Position numbers and translations under genes: made by a program. Of a stretch of 64,000 bases of DNA, positions 24,380 to 34,203 are shown piece after piece. This DNA is from Orobanche coerulescens (lineage: Eukaryota > Streptophyta > Magnoliopsida > Lamiales > Orobanchaceae): NCBI GenBank assembly GCA_033398695.1, contig CM065806.1:41007001-41071000 (forward strand), written 5' to 3'. Below the pieces are notes generated by a model. The model was not told the DNA's origin and did no database searches. It saw only the letters and a program-made list of their open reading frames with translations. The number at the start of each line of letters is the position of its first letter. Position 1 is the first letter of the stretch.

Positions 24380-24895
24380 ATGTCGAGCCACGACGGACGT
24401 GGACGTGATGATGGAAATGGAAGCGGCAAGGTGGTTCGTACGACCACGATCCATGCTACGGTGAAGGAGTATCTAAATCAAACGATATCCTATGAAATCT
24501 CCTCTGTTGTCGAGCCCTCGAGCGTTGCCAAGAGACGGAGGACATCTGGGAAGTTTTTGAGCGGTGAAGAGTCTAAGGCTCCCAAACCCCCACGTCGTTC
24601 GAACGCGTCGTCTTCGCGATCGGGAGTGAGCTCTTGGAATCCCAAGCCAGCATCAGTGACTCTCGGTAAGAAGGGAGGGTGCTTCAACTGCAATCGTCAG
24701 GGACATGTTCGTGTGAATTGTCCCTTTCCACTCTTGACTTGTTACCGGTGCGGGTGTGAAGGTCATCGGGAGAAGCATTGTGAGATAGTTTCTGAATTGG
24801 CAAAGAATGCCGCCCTGAGAGAGAGAAGAGCTAGTGACTGGAGAATGTCCCGAAACCCTATGTTTCCTTCTGAAGAGCTTAACATGGGAGGATGA
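24380..24895 (+). CDS. Gypsy-C short gag-like protein with two zinc knuckles
   Basis: ATG at 24380 is the likely start (MSSHDGRGRDDG); the frame is open from 24311. 171 residues: a Ser/Arg/Lys-rich N-terminus, then two CCHC knuckles, CFNCNRQGHVRVNC (from 24682) and CYRCGCEGHREKHC (from 24742), and a short charged tail ending EELNMGG. All eight ligands are present. The capsid core found in Gypsy-B gag is missing, so this looks like the nucleocapsid end only, matching the Gypsy-B layout of knuckles near a gag C-terminus. It may bind element RNA and guide it into a helper's particles. The frame has no stop, but selection cannot be judged from one copy. Confidence 0.75.
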   Translation: MSSHDGRGRDDGNGSGKVVRTTTIHATVKEYLNQTISYEISSVVEPSSVAKRRRTSGKFLSGEESKAPKPPRRSNASSSRSGVSSWNPKPASVTLGKKGGCFNCNRQGHVRVNCPFPLLTCYRCGCEGHREKHCEIVSELAKNAALRERRASDWRMSRNPMFPSEELNMGG

Positions 24896-25167
24896 ATATT
24901 TTGCAATATGTCCTAATTGTTGCTGTTTTGAACAATCGTGACTTTGATCGTTCTTCATTTCATTGCTCTATACTTCCAACTCTTGTTGTTCCAAGTTTGG
25001 GATCGAAATACCTTTTAGTATGCGGATGCGTATTACCCGTACTTTCCTTGGTATTTTCGGCATTGTATGATTTTTCATTGTTGGTAACTCAATTATAATC
25101 CTCTCGACGATTTTAAACTATCTTGTTCTACTTAGCCTGCCGTCCTCCGAACGAATTTCGGAGCTGT

Positions 25168-25199
<32 letters not shown>

Positions 25200-25561
25200 C
25201 CGTGAATTATTGTGGTCTTTCCATATCTGAACCTAATTCTTGCAAATTTTGTTCGGAACTATTATTCCCACGCGTGTAATTAGCACTTCCGAATATGTTT
25301 TGAACTTGGATGCGGTTGGTCGAGCTCGAAACATGATTTTCAGGACGTCTGAACTATTTTGTGATTTTCTTAACTCGGGGAGCTTTGGTATCCAAATTCA
25401 TACTCCTCCACCTCGACTTATCGTGTTCACTTACATTTTAGAACCCCGCATTCGCGCATTGCTCGTGATGATTTGGGGCTGGGCAAGTAGTTATTTCCTT
25501 GATTGTTCCGCCGCTCTCTATTTTAAGTTTCGGGACGAAACTTCTTTTAAGGAGGGTAGAA
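24896..25561 (+). other. Gypsy-C 3' internal region with A26 run and PPT
   Basis: A homopolymer of 26 A occupies 25174-25199. The region closes with AAGTTTCGGGACGAAACTT (25525-25543) and the polypurine tract AAGGAGGGTAGAA (25549-25561). The 108-codon frame at 25240-25566 runs through these signals and is not recognised as a gene. Confidence 0.7.
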
Positions 25562-28500
25562 TGTAATACCCGCAATTTCGATTCCCAGTAATTTTCATTT
25601 TTCGCCGGAGGTCCGTTTCGACAACTCGCTTAAGACCGTTTCGTCATTCTGGGAATGTTTTATTCTGCACTTTTTGATGTCCGAGTTTGTTTCGGTGTCG
25701 TTTTGTTGAGTTCCGTGTTCTTTAGCGACTTTTCCGCGTACGAGTTCGACTTTGTTAGATCACCATTAATTTTTGGTAACTCCAAAAATTCCAAATCCTT
25801 GCAATATTATAGAGCATCGAATTAGCTTTCCAATGGTTCAAACGGTGAGTCAATCGGAGTCCGGACGAGAGAGTTATGGTCGTTTTAGCTCACCCGCTCA
25901 TTTGCCGATCATCGCCGACCGGACTCGGCCGTGTCGTCCGACACGGCCCGTCGTACTCGTCCGGATAAGCCGGAAGCGATCGCCTCAGACCCGACCGTCG
26001 CCTGGCACGCCGTGCCGCACTGCACGGATAAGCCAGCCATCGCTGCAGGCTCGACCGTGTTCCAGACACGGCCGAGTCGATGCCGAAGCGCCTTCGCGAC
26101 ACGACCGTGTCATGCAGGACACGGTCGAGTCCCTGCCGGCCGATTGCGCGCCACGACCGTGTCATGCCGGACACGGTCGAGTCTGTCCGCCCTATAAATT
26201 CGTTTTCTCGGCATTTCAGCTCATTTTTCCCCGTTTCTTCACCTGCAACCGAGATAGAGAGCCGGAGGGAGGGTTTTTACTTCACAAATCATTTGAGTGT
26301 TTTATTTTCTTCATCCTCCTTCAATCGTTTAGCTCGGATTGTGGATTTAGCACGTGTTCTTCGGATTATAGGGATTGAATCTTCAAGAGGTAAGAACTCC
26401 TTCAATCCTAGTATGATTTTGGGGAGGGTTTGGTGGTGATCTTGTGTTTTAATTCGAATTTACCGATGTTGTTGTTAGATTTTGATAATATACTCGTAAC
26501 CCTTGGTTTTCTTGTTATCGGTTGGGATGAAATCCCGTTATTCCACCGTTGACCGATTTCTTTTCCTTATGCACGCGTGGTGTCCGATGAATTGTCCCAA
26601 AGGGTAGAACTAGGATGAATTTCTTCGTATTCATGGTGTTGAAATTGGTTTTATATCACTATTGTGTTAGGGTCGGATTTGAGGGGATTGTTCGGACCGG
26701 AACCTATTCCTTCGTCGTCTCCTTCGCGTCGTATTACCAAGGCAAGTACCTCGATATACGAATTGTAACTGCGTGAAATCATTGTTGTCGAAGTGTATGA
26801 GTTTATATGGAGGTATAAACATGTATGTGTATATATATATATATGTGTGTTTATATATATAGTTACATGTTAAATATATGTATGTACATACGTATATTAA
26901 TATATATGTTTATGTCGGTGATCGACGAGTGTTGAATTCTAACATTAGTTGACGTACTCAACTTGGATTGATGGGCGAACCATAGTTATTCATATAATAT
27001 AGTGAGGTTATATATTTATATATATATATATATGTATAAATGTGTGTATATTCGGTTGAGTCGCAACATAGAGATATATGTGCGGTGTTGATTGAGTTTG
27101 ATTGATAATGTGCGTGTTATTGTTTATTTGTGTGGATATGGACTGGCGGAGAAATTGTGTGACTTGATGTACCGAGTTGAAAATTGTTGTGACAATTGTC
27201 CGTGTGCTTGATGCTTGAACAATGTGGATACTTGTTGTGAGAAACGTCATATCCGGGAACCTCTGAGGGCGGGGCGGTGTACTCCGGCCTGGTGTACGCT
27301 GCAATGTGCGGCTCCATATGGGTGGTGAACGCCGGTGTCACCTAATGCGTGTGTCAAGGGGCGGCTCTTGCGGGAGTGACGCGGTGCGGTGACATGTTCA
27401 AGGAGCACCGACATAGTGGAGTGAACGCCGTGCACAGTGTGTGCGGTGGAGGCGCACAGGCTTATTGGTTACGGGTATTTGAGTGATAGCTAAGACCCGT
27501 TCGAACGATGTTCGTATCTCAATTCTTTCAACTCACTTTTTAATATTTGTCTCGTCTGGCATCATGATTCATGTTTTTGAAAGCTTGTTTCAAATTGTTT
27601 TTAAAGCGTTGGTATCGGGGTTAGTTAACCACGGAGGTTTGACGAAATCTCAGGGTTAATTAATCGGGGGTCTTGAGCAGATATGTCGAATGAGAGTTTT
27701 GTGCCTTTGATTGTATTGTGGTGCTATTCTGTATTGGGTTGAGGACCACGTGGAATGTTGAGATGATTGATTTCACGATGATGTTATTTGGAATGGGTTG
27801 AGGACCACCGTGAGATGTTGTAATGATTTCGTTTGTGACGGTGTTCTATAACCGGGTCGAGAACCCCAAATAAGTTGACTTGGTTTTTGTGTAATCGTTT
27901 TCCATACGTTGGGTCAAGGACCGAGTGTTTTTGAAATTATTTCCAAAAGTATTCCCATTCGATTTTAAAAACCCGGAGCGACCGAGTCAACAATAATGAT
28001 TGCAAACTATCTTATTAAAATATTTTTCCTTTTACAAGAGGGATCTTCCCGACTCCTTGGGCTCGTTTAAAGTTTCATGAATGTTATTTTCCGTAAGGAG
28101 AATATGACTATGTGATTACCTTTCACCTCGTGTATACGAGTGTTATTCTGTCTTGTTGTGGGAATGTATGATTTGTGTTAAGGCTTCACGGCGGTTGAAT
28201 TTTGTGTTATTCTTGTTCGTATATCTTGAATATTATGTACTTGCACTAGCAAAATTCCGGTTGCTAACCCCGAGTTTTCGGGGTGGGTGCCTGTTATGCG
28301 GTCGAGTTTTGGCGGCTCGGAGGCGATCACGGGATTGGCTTGGAAGGAGATGGAAGACGACGATGCTAATCACACCAGAGTCAGAGTCTTTTCTTTTGTA
28401 TCATTTTGGTCGGTATTTCTCTGTCGTTCGAGTATTCACCCTTGCATGGGTGTAGTTATCATTTATTAAATTCATTGTTGTCATTGTAATATGAATGTCG

Positions 28501-28662
28501 TTAGTTTCTGAATTAGTTTATGACCTTATCGGTCTGTTTTCTATTTAATTTTGACCCCGGTCGGTCAATCATCGAGTAGTCTTTTGGAGTTTAGCCTGGT
28601 AGATCCTTGTGATAAGGGTCTACGGTGTGTAACATTCCCGGTCGTATTCTGGGGGTGTTACA
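25562..28662 (+). repeat. 3' LTR of Gypsy-C
   Basis: TGTAATACCCGCAATTTCG to GGGGGTGTTACA. Differences from the 5' copy are mostly indels in GC-rich parts (25905-26170, 27380-27460, 28270-28340). Confidence 0.92.
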
Positions 28663-28921
28663 GAATGTCCACCATGCGTTGGTCCGACGGGATCATCATG
28701 GGGATCTATGCTGAGGGCGCTGGATCGCTGGACGGGTTTTCCACCATGCGTTGGTCCGACAGGATCATCATGGGGATCTATACCAAGGGCGCTGGATCGC
28801 TGGATTACCCTGTACTGTGTTGATGGAATCGTGAGGATTCGCATCATTGGATTCCGGTGACGGAAGTCCGTTTTGCATGTTTTATGATGCATTGATGATT
28901 TATGTATTACGATACTTGTAC

Positions 28922-28952
28922 TAGCATTATTTTGCTAACCCCTTCGGGGGTG
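28922..28952 (+). other. Paired hairpins in Gypsy-B LTR (second copy from 36241)
   Basis: TAGCA...TGCTA with a 6-base loop, then ACCCC-TTCG-GGGGT. As RNA the second has a UUCG-type tetraloop on a GC stem. Equivalent pairs lie at the same relative place in the other families. Confidence 0.65.
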
Positions 28953-29212
28953 GACATTGTTTTGATGTTCAGGTAGCCGAGGAGCGGGGAAGCAACCACA
29001 GTACCGACATGATGATGAAATGGCTCAGTGATGTGGTTGATGTTTATTGTTATTTGTCTTTTTGGTTCATTTAGTACTCGAGTACGTCTGTTTTAATAAT
29101 GTCATTTCGATATGGTTGTATAAGTTAACTCTTTTGACCGCTTGAATCAAATCTGTATTTGAACTTCAGTTGTACGATTGGATTATATTTACAATTCTTT
29201 TAAATTAGCCTT

Positions 29213-29237
29213 GTAAATCCTTACTTAAAGGGTTTAC
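29213..29237 (+). other. LTR 3'-end hairpin, Gypsy-B (second copy 36453-36477)
   Basis: Stem arms GTAAATCCTT and AAGGGTTTAC around ACTTA give a 10-bp stem with one G-T pair, 37 bases before the LTR end. The same hairpin with compensatory changes occurs in Gypsy-C, D and F, and with one mismatch in E. Confidence 0.75.
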
Positions 29238-29279
29238 GGCGCTGTAATTATTCTGAATATCTCGGGGTGTTACAGAATA

Positions 29280-29291
29280 TGGTATCAGAGC
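29280..29291 (+). other. Primer-binding site of Gypsy-B
   Basis: TGGTATCAGAGC, the exact initiator-Met primer complement, five bases inside the 5' LTR. Confidence 0.92.
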
Positions 29292-29514
29292 TAAGATTCA
29301 TGGATATCTTGGCAGTCGGGTTAGTTGGGTCTGTTTACGTTATTTGATTATTGGTCGTTTGTAACATCACTGCTGAGCCAGCATCGTCGTGTGGACCGTG
29401 GTTGTAAGTTTCCTAATCTCGAATACTACCGTTTTATTTAATTCATGATTGTGAACATTGATGGATGTACTTTTAAAAATTTTGCCCTGGATATTGAGTA
29501 TTTGTGTTTACAGT

Positions 29515-30723
29515 ATGTTGAGAGGAGGTCGTGGACGCGGACGCGGTCGTGGACGCGGACGTGGAAATGCGAGACAAGAAGAGTCGGTATCTACCCCAGA
29601 GATAACCGCTAGTCGAACGGATTCCCATTCCGGGGGACAGCAGGGATCGGCAAATAATGATGCAGATCCTAACGTGCCAGGAGTGCTTCAGTAGGTGGTT
29701 GCTCAGATAAACCAATTTGCTCAAGTTGTGGATCGCATGCAGACGGCGATGGGACAGCAGCATAACGTGGATAACCGGGGAGATAAATGGCTTACCGAGG
29801 TGATCAAATTGCATCCTCCGAAATTTGATGGTTCGACTGAGACGCTTTCTTGGGATCACTGGCTGAAGGAATTAGAGAAGATTTTTGCGGGGATTAACTG
29901 TCCCAACGATAGGAAGGTTCGGATCGCCCAGTATCTTCTGACAGGGGAGGCTTTCGACTGGTGGGATGCCATTCGACCGGAGGAGCACAATGTTGACTGG
30001 ACGGAATTCAAATTGATGATGGAAGCGCAGTATTGTCCTCCCCCAGTTAGAGAGGCCCGAGTTCGGGAGTTTTTCTCACCACAAAATTCAGAAGCATGTG
30101 TGACGGACGTGATTAAGACTTTTAATCACCAGCTAACTTATGTGCGCCACTTGGTCAGGACCGAGGCGGAGAGGATTTTCCATTTTGACATGCGAATGAA
30201 GCCGGAAATTCAGCAGTATATGTCCGGATTTGAATGTACCACTTTACGACAGTATCAGGACAAGGCGTTGGCCTATGATATGAAGGAGGCAGCAGTAGAG
30301 AAATCGACAGAAGCAAAGAAGCAGAAAGTGGCTGGCAACTTCACGGAGAATAAGAGTAGTGGGCCTCGCAGGAGCCAGTCCTCTTTTCATTCATCCAGGA
30401 GGCCTCCGCATCCTTCTCGAGGAGGAAAGAAGTTCCGGGCAGCACCAACCGTTTCAGACACAGGGAAGAAATGTTACAACTGTGGCAAAGTGGGGCATGT
30501 TCGACGTGATTGTTTCGCGCCTGCTGTGACTTGTTTCGAGTGTGGACAGGAAGGACATCGCGCAACATTTTGTGGGAATGCGACTAGATCTTTCGGTACT
30601 CGCACTCCTGTACCGGTTCCGAAGGACACTAGTGTAAACCAGACGCAACAGAGCGGTTTCCCGTAGCAGAATGTTGGGAAAAGAGAGGCATCCAGCGCTG
30701 GGTCCGTTCCTACGCGTATTTAC
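29515..30723 (+). pseudogene. Gypsy-B gag, interrupted by stops
   Basis: ATG at 29515 opens an arginine/glycine-rich start (MLRGGRGRGRG). Then come a retrotransposon gag core (WDHWLKELEKIFAGI, ACVTDVIKTF-type helices, MSGFE) and two CCHC knuckles, CYNCGKVGHVRRDC (from 30472) and CFECGQEGHRATFC (from about 30535). Both knuckles keep all ligands. TAG codons at 29692 and 30664 interrupt one otherwise continuous frame; the first follows a CAG codon and most likely replaces another Gln. In intact Tekay elements gag and pol form one long frame. The protein would package element RNA into virus-like particles. Confidence 0.9.
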
Positions 30724-32886
30724 GTGATGAAGAAGGACGATCAGAACACAGCTGTTGCATCAGGTACGATTCAGATCCTTTTGCAACCAGTTAGTGTCTT
30801 GTTCGATTCGGGAGCTACGCATTCTTTTATATCTTTGAACTGTGTAAATCGTTTAAAAATCTCGTGCTTGTATGATTGTGAACCTTATGTTGTGGGATTA
30901 CCGAGTGGAGAGAAAATTGTGGGAACCCTAGAAGCTAGGGATTTTACAGTGACTATAGAAGGGAGAGATTGGCTATCGAATCTTATTGTAGTTGACATCT
31001 ACGGTGACGATTTAATTCTTGGAGACGATTGGCTCAACCGTTATGGAGCTATTCTGAATTACCGAGAGAGAGTCATTTCTATCATTGCTGATGACGGATC
31101 TGAACACTTATTCCAAGGATGGAGACCGGGAAGCTCGGGAAAAATGATCAAAACAATGAAAGACATGAAATTACTAAGGCAGGGATGTCACGGACTTTGG
31201 TGCTATGCCATGAGGAAAGAGGAAGGAGTAGAGCTCTCGTCTATTTCAGTTGTGAATGAGTTCTCAGATATATTTCCTGGCGAACTACCTGGGTTACCTC
31301 CGCAGAGAGAAGTGGAATTCACCATCGAATTAGAGCCTGGAGCAGCTCCTATCTCCAGAGCACCATACCGCATGGCGCCAACCGAGATGTATGAACTCAA
31401 GAAGCAACTGGAGGAATTGTCACAGAAGGGTTATATTCAACCTAGCGTTTCTCCTTGGGGAGCGCCCGTTGTCTTTGTTCGGAAGAAAGACGGATCCCTC
31501 CGACTGTGTAATGATTACAGGGAGCTCAACAAGATGACGATCAAGAATAAGTATCCTTTACCTCGGATCGACGACTTGTTTGATCAACTGCAAGGGGCAA
31601 GGGTATTCTCGAAGATTGACTTGCGATCAGGATACCATAAGTTGAGAGTTAAAGAATCGGATGTACCGAAGTCTGCTTTCAGGTCCCGGTACGGGCATTA
31701 TGAATTCGTAGTGATGCCATTTAGACTTACCAATGCTCCTGCGGTATTCATGCAATTGATGAATCGGGTATTCTTAGAATACTTGGATAAATTTGTGGTC
31801 GTCTTCATTGATGACATCTTGATATATTCGAAGGACGCAGAGGAACATGCTGAACATTTGCGTGTGGTTTTGAGCACCTTGATGAAGGAACAGCTGTATG
31901 CAAAGCTTTCCAAGTGCGAGTTCTGGCTTAGGGAAGTAACCTTCCTTGGGCATGTGATATCAGCCAACGGAGTTCAGGTGGGCCCGAAGAAAGTCGAAGC
32001 AATCTTGGAATGGGAAGTTCCTAGTAACGTGAAAGAAGTCCGGAGTTTCCTAGGACTTGCTGGATATTATCGCCACTTTATAGAGGGATTTTCCAAAATT
32101 TCTCGTTCGCTTACTCAGCTGTTGCAGAAAACTCAAAAGTTCACGTGGAATGAGAAGTGCCAGGCTGGTTTTGACGAACTTAAGAGGAGACTGACGACAA
32201 CACCTATATTAGCGCTACTAGAGGGAACTGATGGATTCATGGTATACAGCGACGCTTCGAATCAGGGTATGGGTTGTGTGTTGATGCAAAAGGATAAGGT
32301 GATTGCTTATGCTTCTCGGCAATTGAAACCGTACGAGGTTAATTACCCGACTCATGATCTGGAGCTAGCAGCTGTGGTCTTTGCCTTGAAAATTTGGCGA
32401 GATTATTTGTACAGCACTCGTTGCCAGATCTTTACAGACCATAAGAGCCTCAAGTACATTTTCAGTCAGAAAGAATTAAACATGAGACAGAGAAGGTGGC
32501 TGGAATTGATCAAGGATTACGACTTGGAGATCCTCTATCATCCGGGAAAACCAAACGTAGTAGCCGATGCTTTGAGCCGTAAGCCTGTTTCTCTCCGAGT
32601 GTTGGAAGAACTTACATCCCAACCCAGCATTCAACGGGAGCTGATCCGCGAAGGGATTGAACTATGGGCACCAGGAATCCAAGGGCAACTATATGTGATG
32701 GAACTGACTTCGTCACTAGTCGAGGAAATCAAATCTAGACAGTCGAATGATTCTCCGATCCTTCGGTTATGTGACGAAGTCAAGAAAGGAAAGGCCCCAG
32801 GATTTGTAAAGAAAGGAAAGGCCCCAGTCGAAGGAAAGAAATGGAGCTCTGAGATTTCAGAGTCGACTTTGCGTTCCCGAGGATGA
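30724..32886 (+). pseudogene. Gypsy-B protease, reverse transcriptase and RNase H
   Basis: An open 720-codon stretch. Protease: [13 protein letters not shown] with catalytic Asp. [29 protein letters not shown] and the active-site box [11 protein letters not shown] near 31800, with both Asp present. RNase [38 protein letters not shown] and VVADALSRK. These drive copying of element RNA to DNA in the particle. The frame goes wrong at the C-terminus: after KKGKAP there is a short tandem duplication (GTAAAGAAAGGAAAGGCCCC-like, 32784-32830), then an out-of-frame tail to a stop at 32884. RT and RNase H look otherwise undamaged. Confidence 0.93.
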
Positions 32887-32890
32887 TGAT

Positions 32891-34168
32891 TTGAGACGGA
32901 CAATTTTGAAGGAAGCTCACAGCGCTCCCTATTCTATTCACCCAGGCAGTAGTAAGATGTATAAGGATTTAAAACAAAACTTCTGGTGGGGGAATATGAA
33001 AAAGGACGTAGCAGATTATGTTTCGAGGTGTTTGACGTGTCAGCAGGTTAAGATTGAACATCAGCGACCTGCCGGAATGTTAAAGCCGCTTCCGATCCCC
33101 GATTGGAAGTGGGAGGATATCTCGATGGATTTCATCACCAGTATGCCAAGGACTAGAACGGGAATGAACATGATTTGGGTTATAGTTGATCGACTAACCA
33201 AGTCAGCTCATTTCCTAGGAATTAAAGATACATGGGGACCCGAAAGATTGGCGCGAGTATTTATTGCGGAGATAGTCAGATTGCATGGGACGCCGAAGAC
33301 CATTATTTCAGATCGAGATGGTCGCTTCGTGTCGCACTTCTGGAGGGTAGTGCACAGGGCTTTGGGGACCGAGCTAAACTTTAGTACAGCTTATCATCCC
33401 CAAACGGACGGTCAGTCCGAAAGGACTATTCAAACAGTAGAAGACATGCTTAGAGCCTGTGCTTTGGATTGGTCAACTGATTGGGAAGTTCATTTGCCAA
33501 TAGTTGAATTCACCTACAATAATAGTTGGCATGCTTCTATTAAGATGGCCCCATTTGAAGCTTTGTACGGGAGAAGATGTCGATCACCCCTGTGCTGGGA
33601 TGATTCTTCGGACTTGATCGGGATAGAACCGGAGTTGATAGTTCAGACTCAAGAGAAGATAGCTTTGATTCGAGAGAGACTATTGACTGCCCAGAGTCGA
33701 CAGAAGTCTTATGCAGATGTATGTCGTCGCCCCCTAGAGTTCGACGCTGGGGACCATGTACTATTGAAGGTTTCTCCTACTCGAGGGATTTTCCGTTTTG
33801 GGAGGAGAGGTAAGCTAAGTCCGAGATATATCGGGCTGTTTGAGATCCTAGAGAGAGTTGGGGATTTAGCATACAGGTTGGCTTTACCACCATCGCTGAG
33901 TCACGTTCACAATGTGTTTCACGTATCCCAATTGCGGAAGTATGTACCGGACCCCAGTCACGTCATTGATTTCGACGAGATCGAGATAGCTAATGATGGC
34001 ACCTTCGAAGAGAGACCAATCAAGATACTTGAGAGTCGGATCAAACAATTGACGAATAAACCAATACACTTGGTTAAAGTACAGTGGTCACGACACGGAG
34101 TCGAAGAGGCCACTTGGGAAACGGAGGACAGTATGAAGGCTAGATATCCAGAGTTGTTTTCATCTTAA
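32891..34168 (+). pseudogene. Gypsy-B integrase and chromodomain
   Basis: The frame shifts relative to RNase H; the protein continues as [16 protein letters not shown] just before. Zinc-binding HHCC: AHSAPYSIHPGS to CLTCQQVK. Catalytic core: ISMDFITSMP (Asp), IISDRDGRF (Asp), PQTDGQSERTIQ (Glu), all present. GPY/F-like region: HVLLKVSPTRGIFRFG. Chromodomain at the end: ILESRIKQLTNK, VKVQWSRHGVEEATWE and YPELF. No internal stop, and a normal stop just before the polypurine tract. The integrase could be active if expressed in frame with the rest. Confidence 0.92.
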
Positions 34169-34203
34169 GTTTCGGGACGAAACTTCTTTTTAGGGAGGAA
34201 GGA
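34167..34203 (+). other. Gypsy-B PPT with adjacent inverted repeat
   Basis: AAGTTTCGGGACGAAACTT (34167-34185) is an 8-bp inverted repeat with a 3-base loop; the stop codon of the polyprotein overlaps its left edge. It is followed by the polypurine tract AGGGAGGAAGGA (34192-34203) and the 3' LTR. Confidence 0.85.

Larger units (their letters stand above)
20224..28662 (+). mobile_element. Gypsy-C: non-autonomous gag-only LTR element
   Basis: Flanked by the 5-bp duplication GAATG (20219-20223 and 28663-28667); the empty site is visible in the Gypsy-B 3' LTR near 35989. LTRs of 3.09 and 3.10 kb start TGTAATACCCGCAATTTCG and end GGGGTGTTACA. The internal region is only 2247 bp. It has a primer site, a short gag-like frame with two zinc knuckles and a polypurine tract, but no protease, RT, RNase H or integrase. 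This is the layout called TR-GAG in plants. It must rely on proteins from another element. Confidence 0.92.
28663..29274 (+). repeat. Gypsy-B 5' LTR, part 2
   Basis: Starts with the GAATG duplication copy and ends GGTGTTACA before the primer site. Carries about two copies of a ~70-bp unit (CACCATGCGTTGGTCCGAC... to GGCGCTGGATCG) at 28668-28806. About 80 bases near 29036-29120 are absent from the 3' LTR. Confidence 0.9.

Noticed and set aside
29519..29570. Arginine/glycine-repeat (RGRGRG) protein start as a separate RNA-binding gene
   Set aside because: It is continuous with the gag frame of Gypsy-B once the TAG at 29692 is allowed for; such starts occur in Tekay gag proteins.
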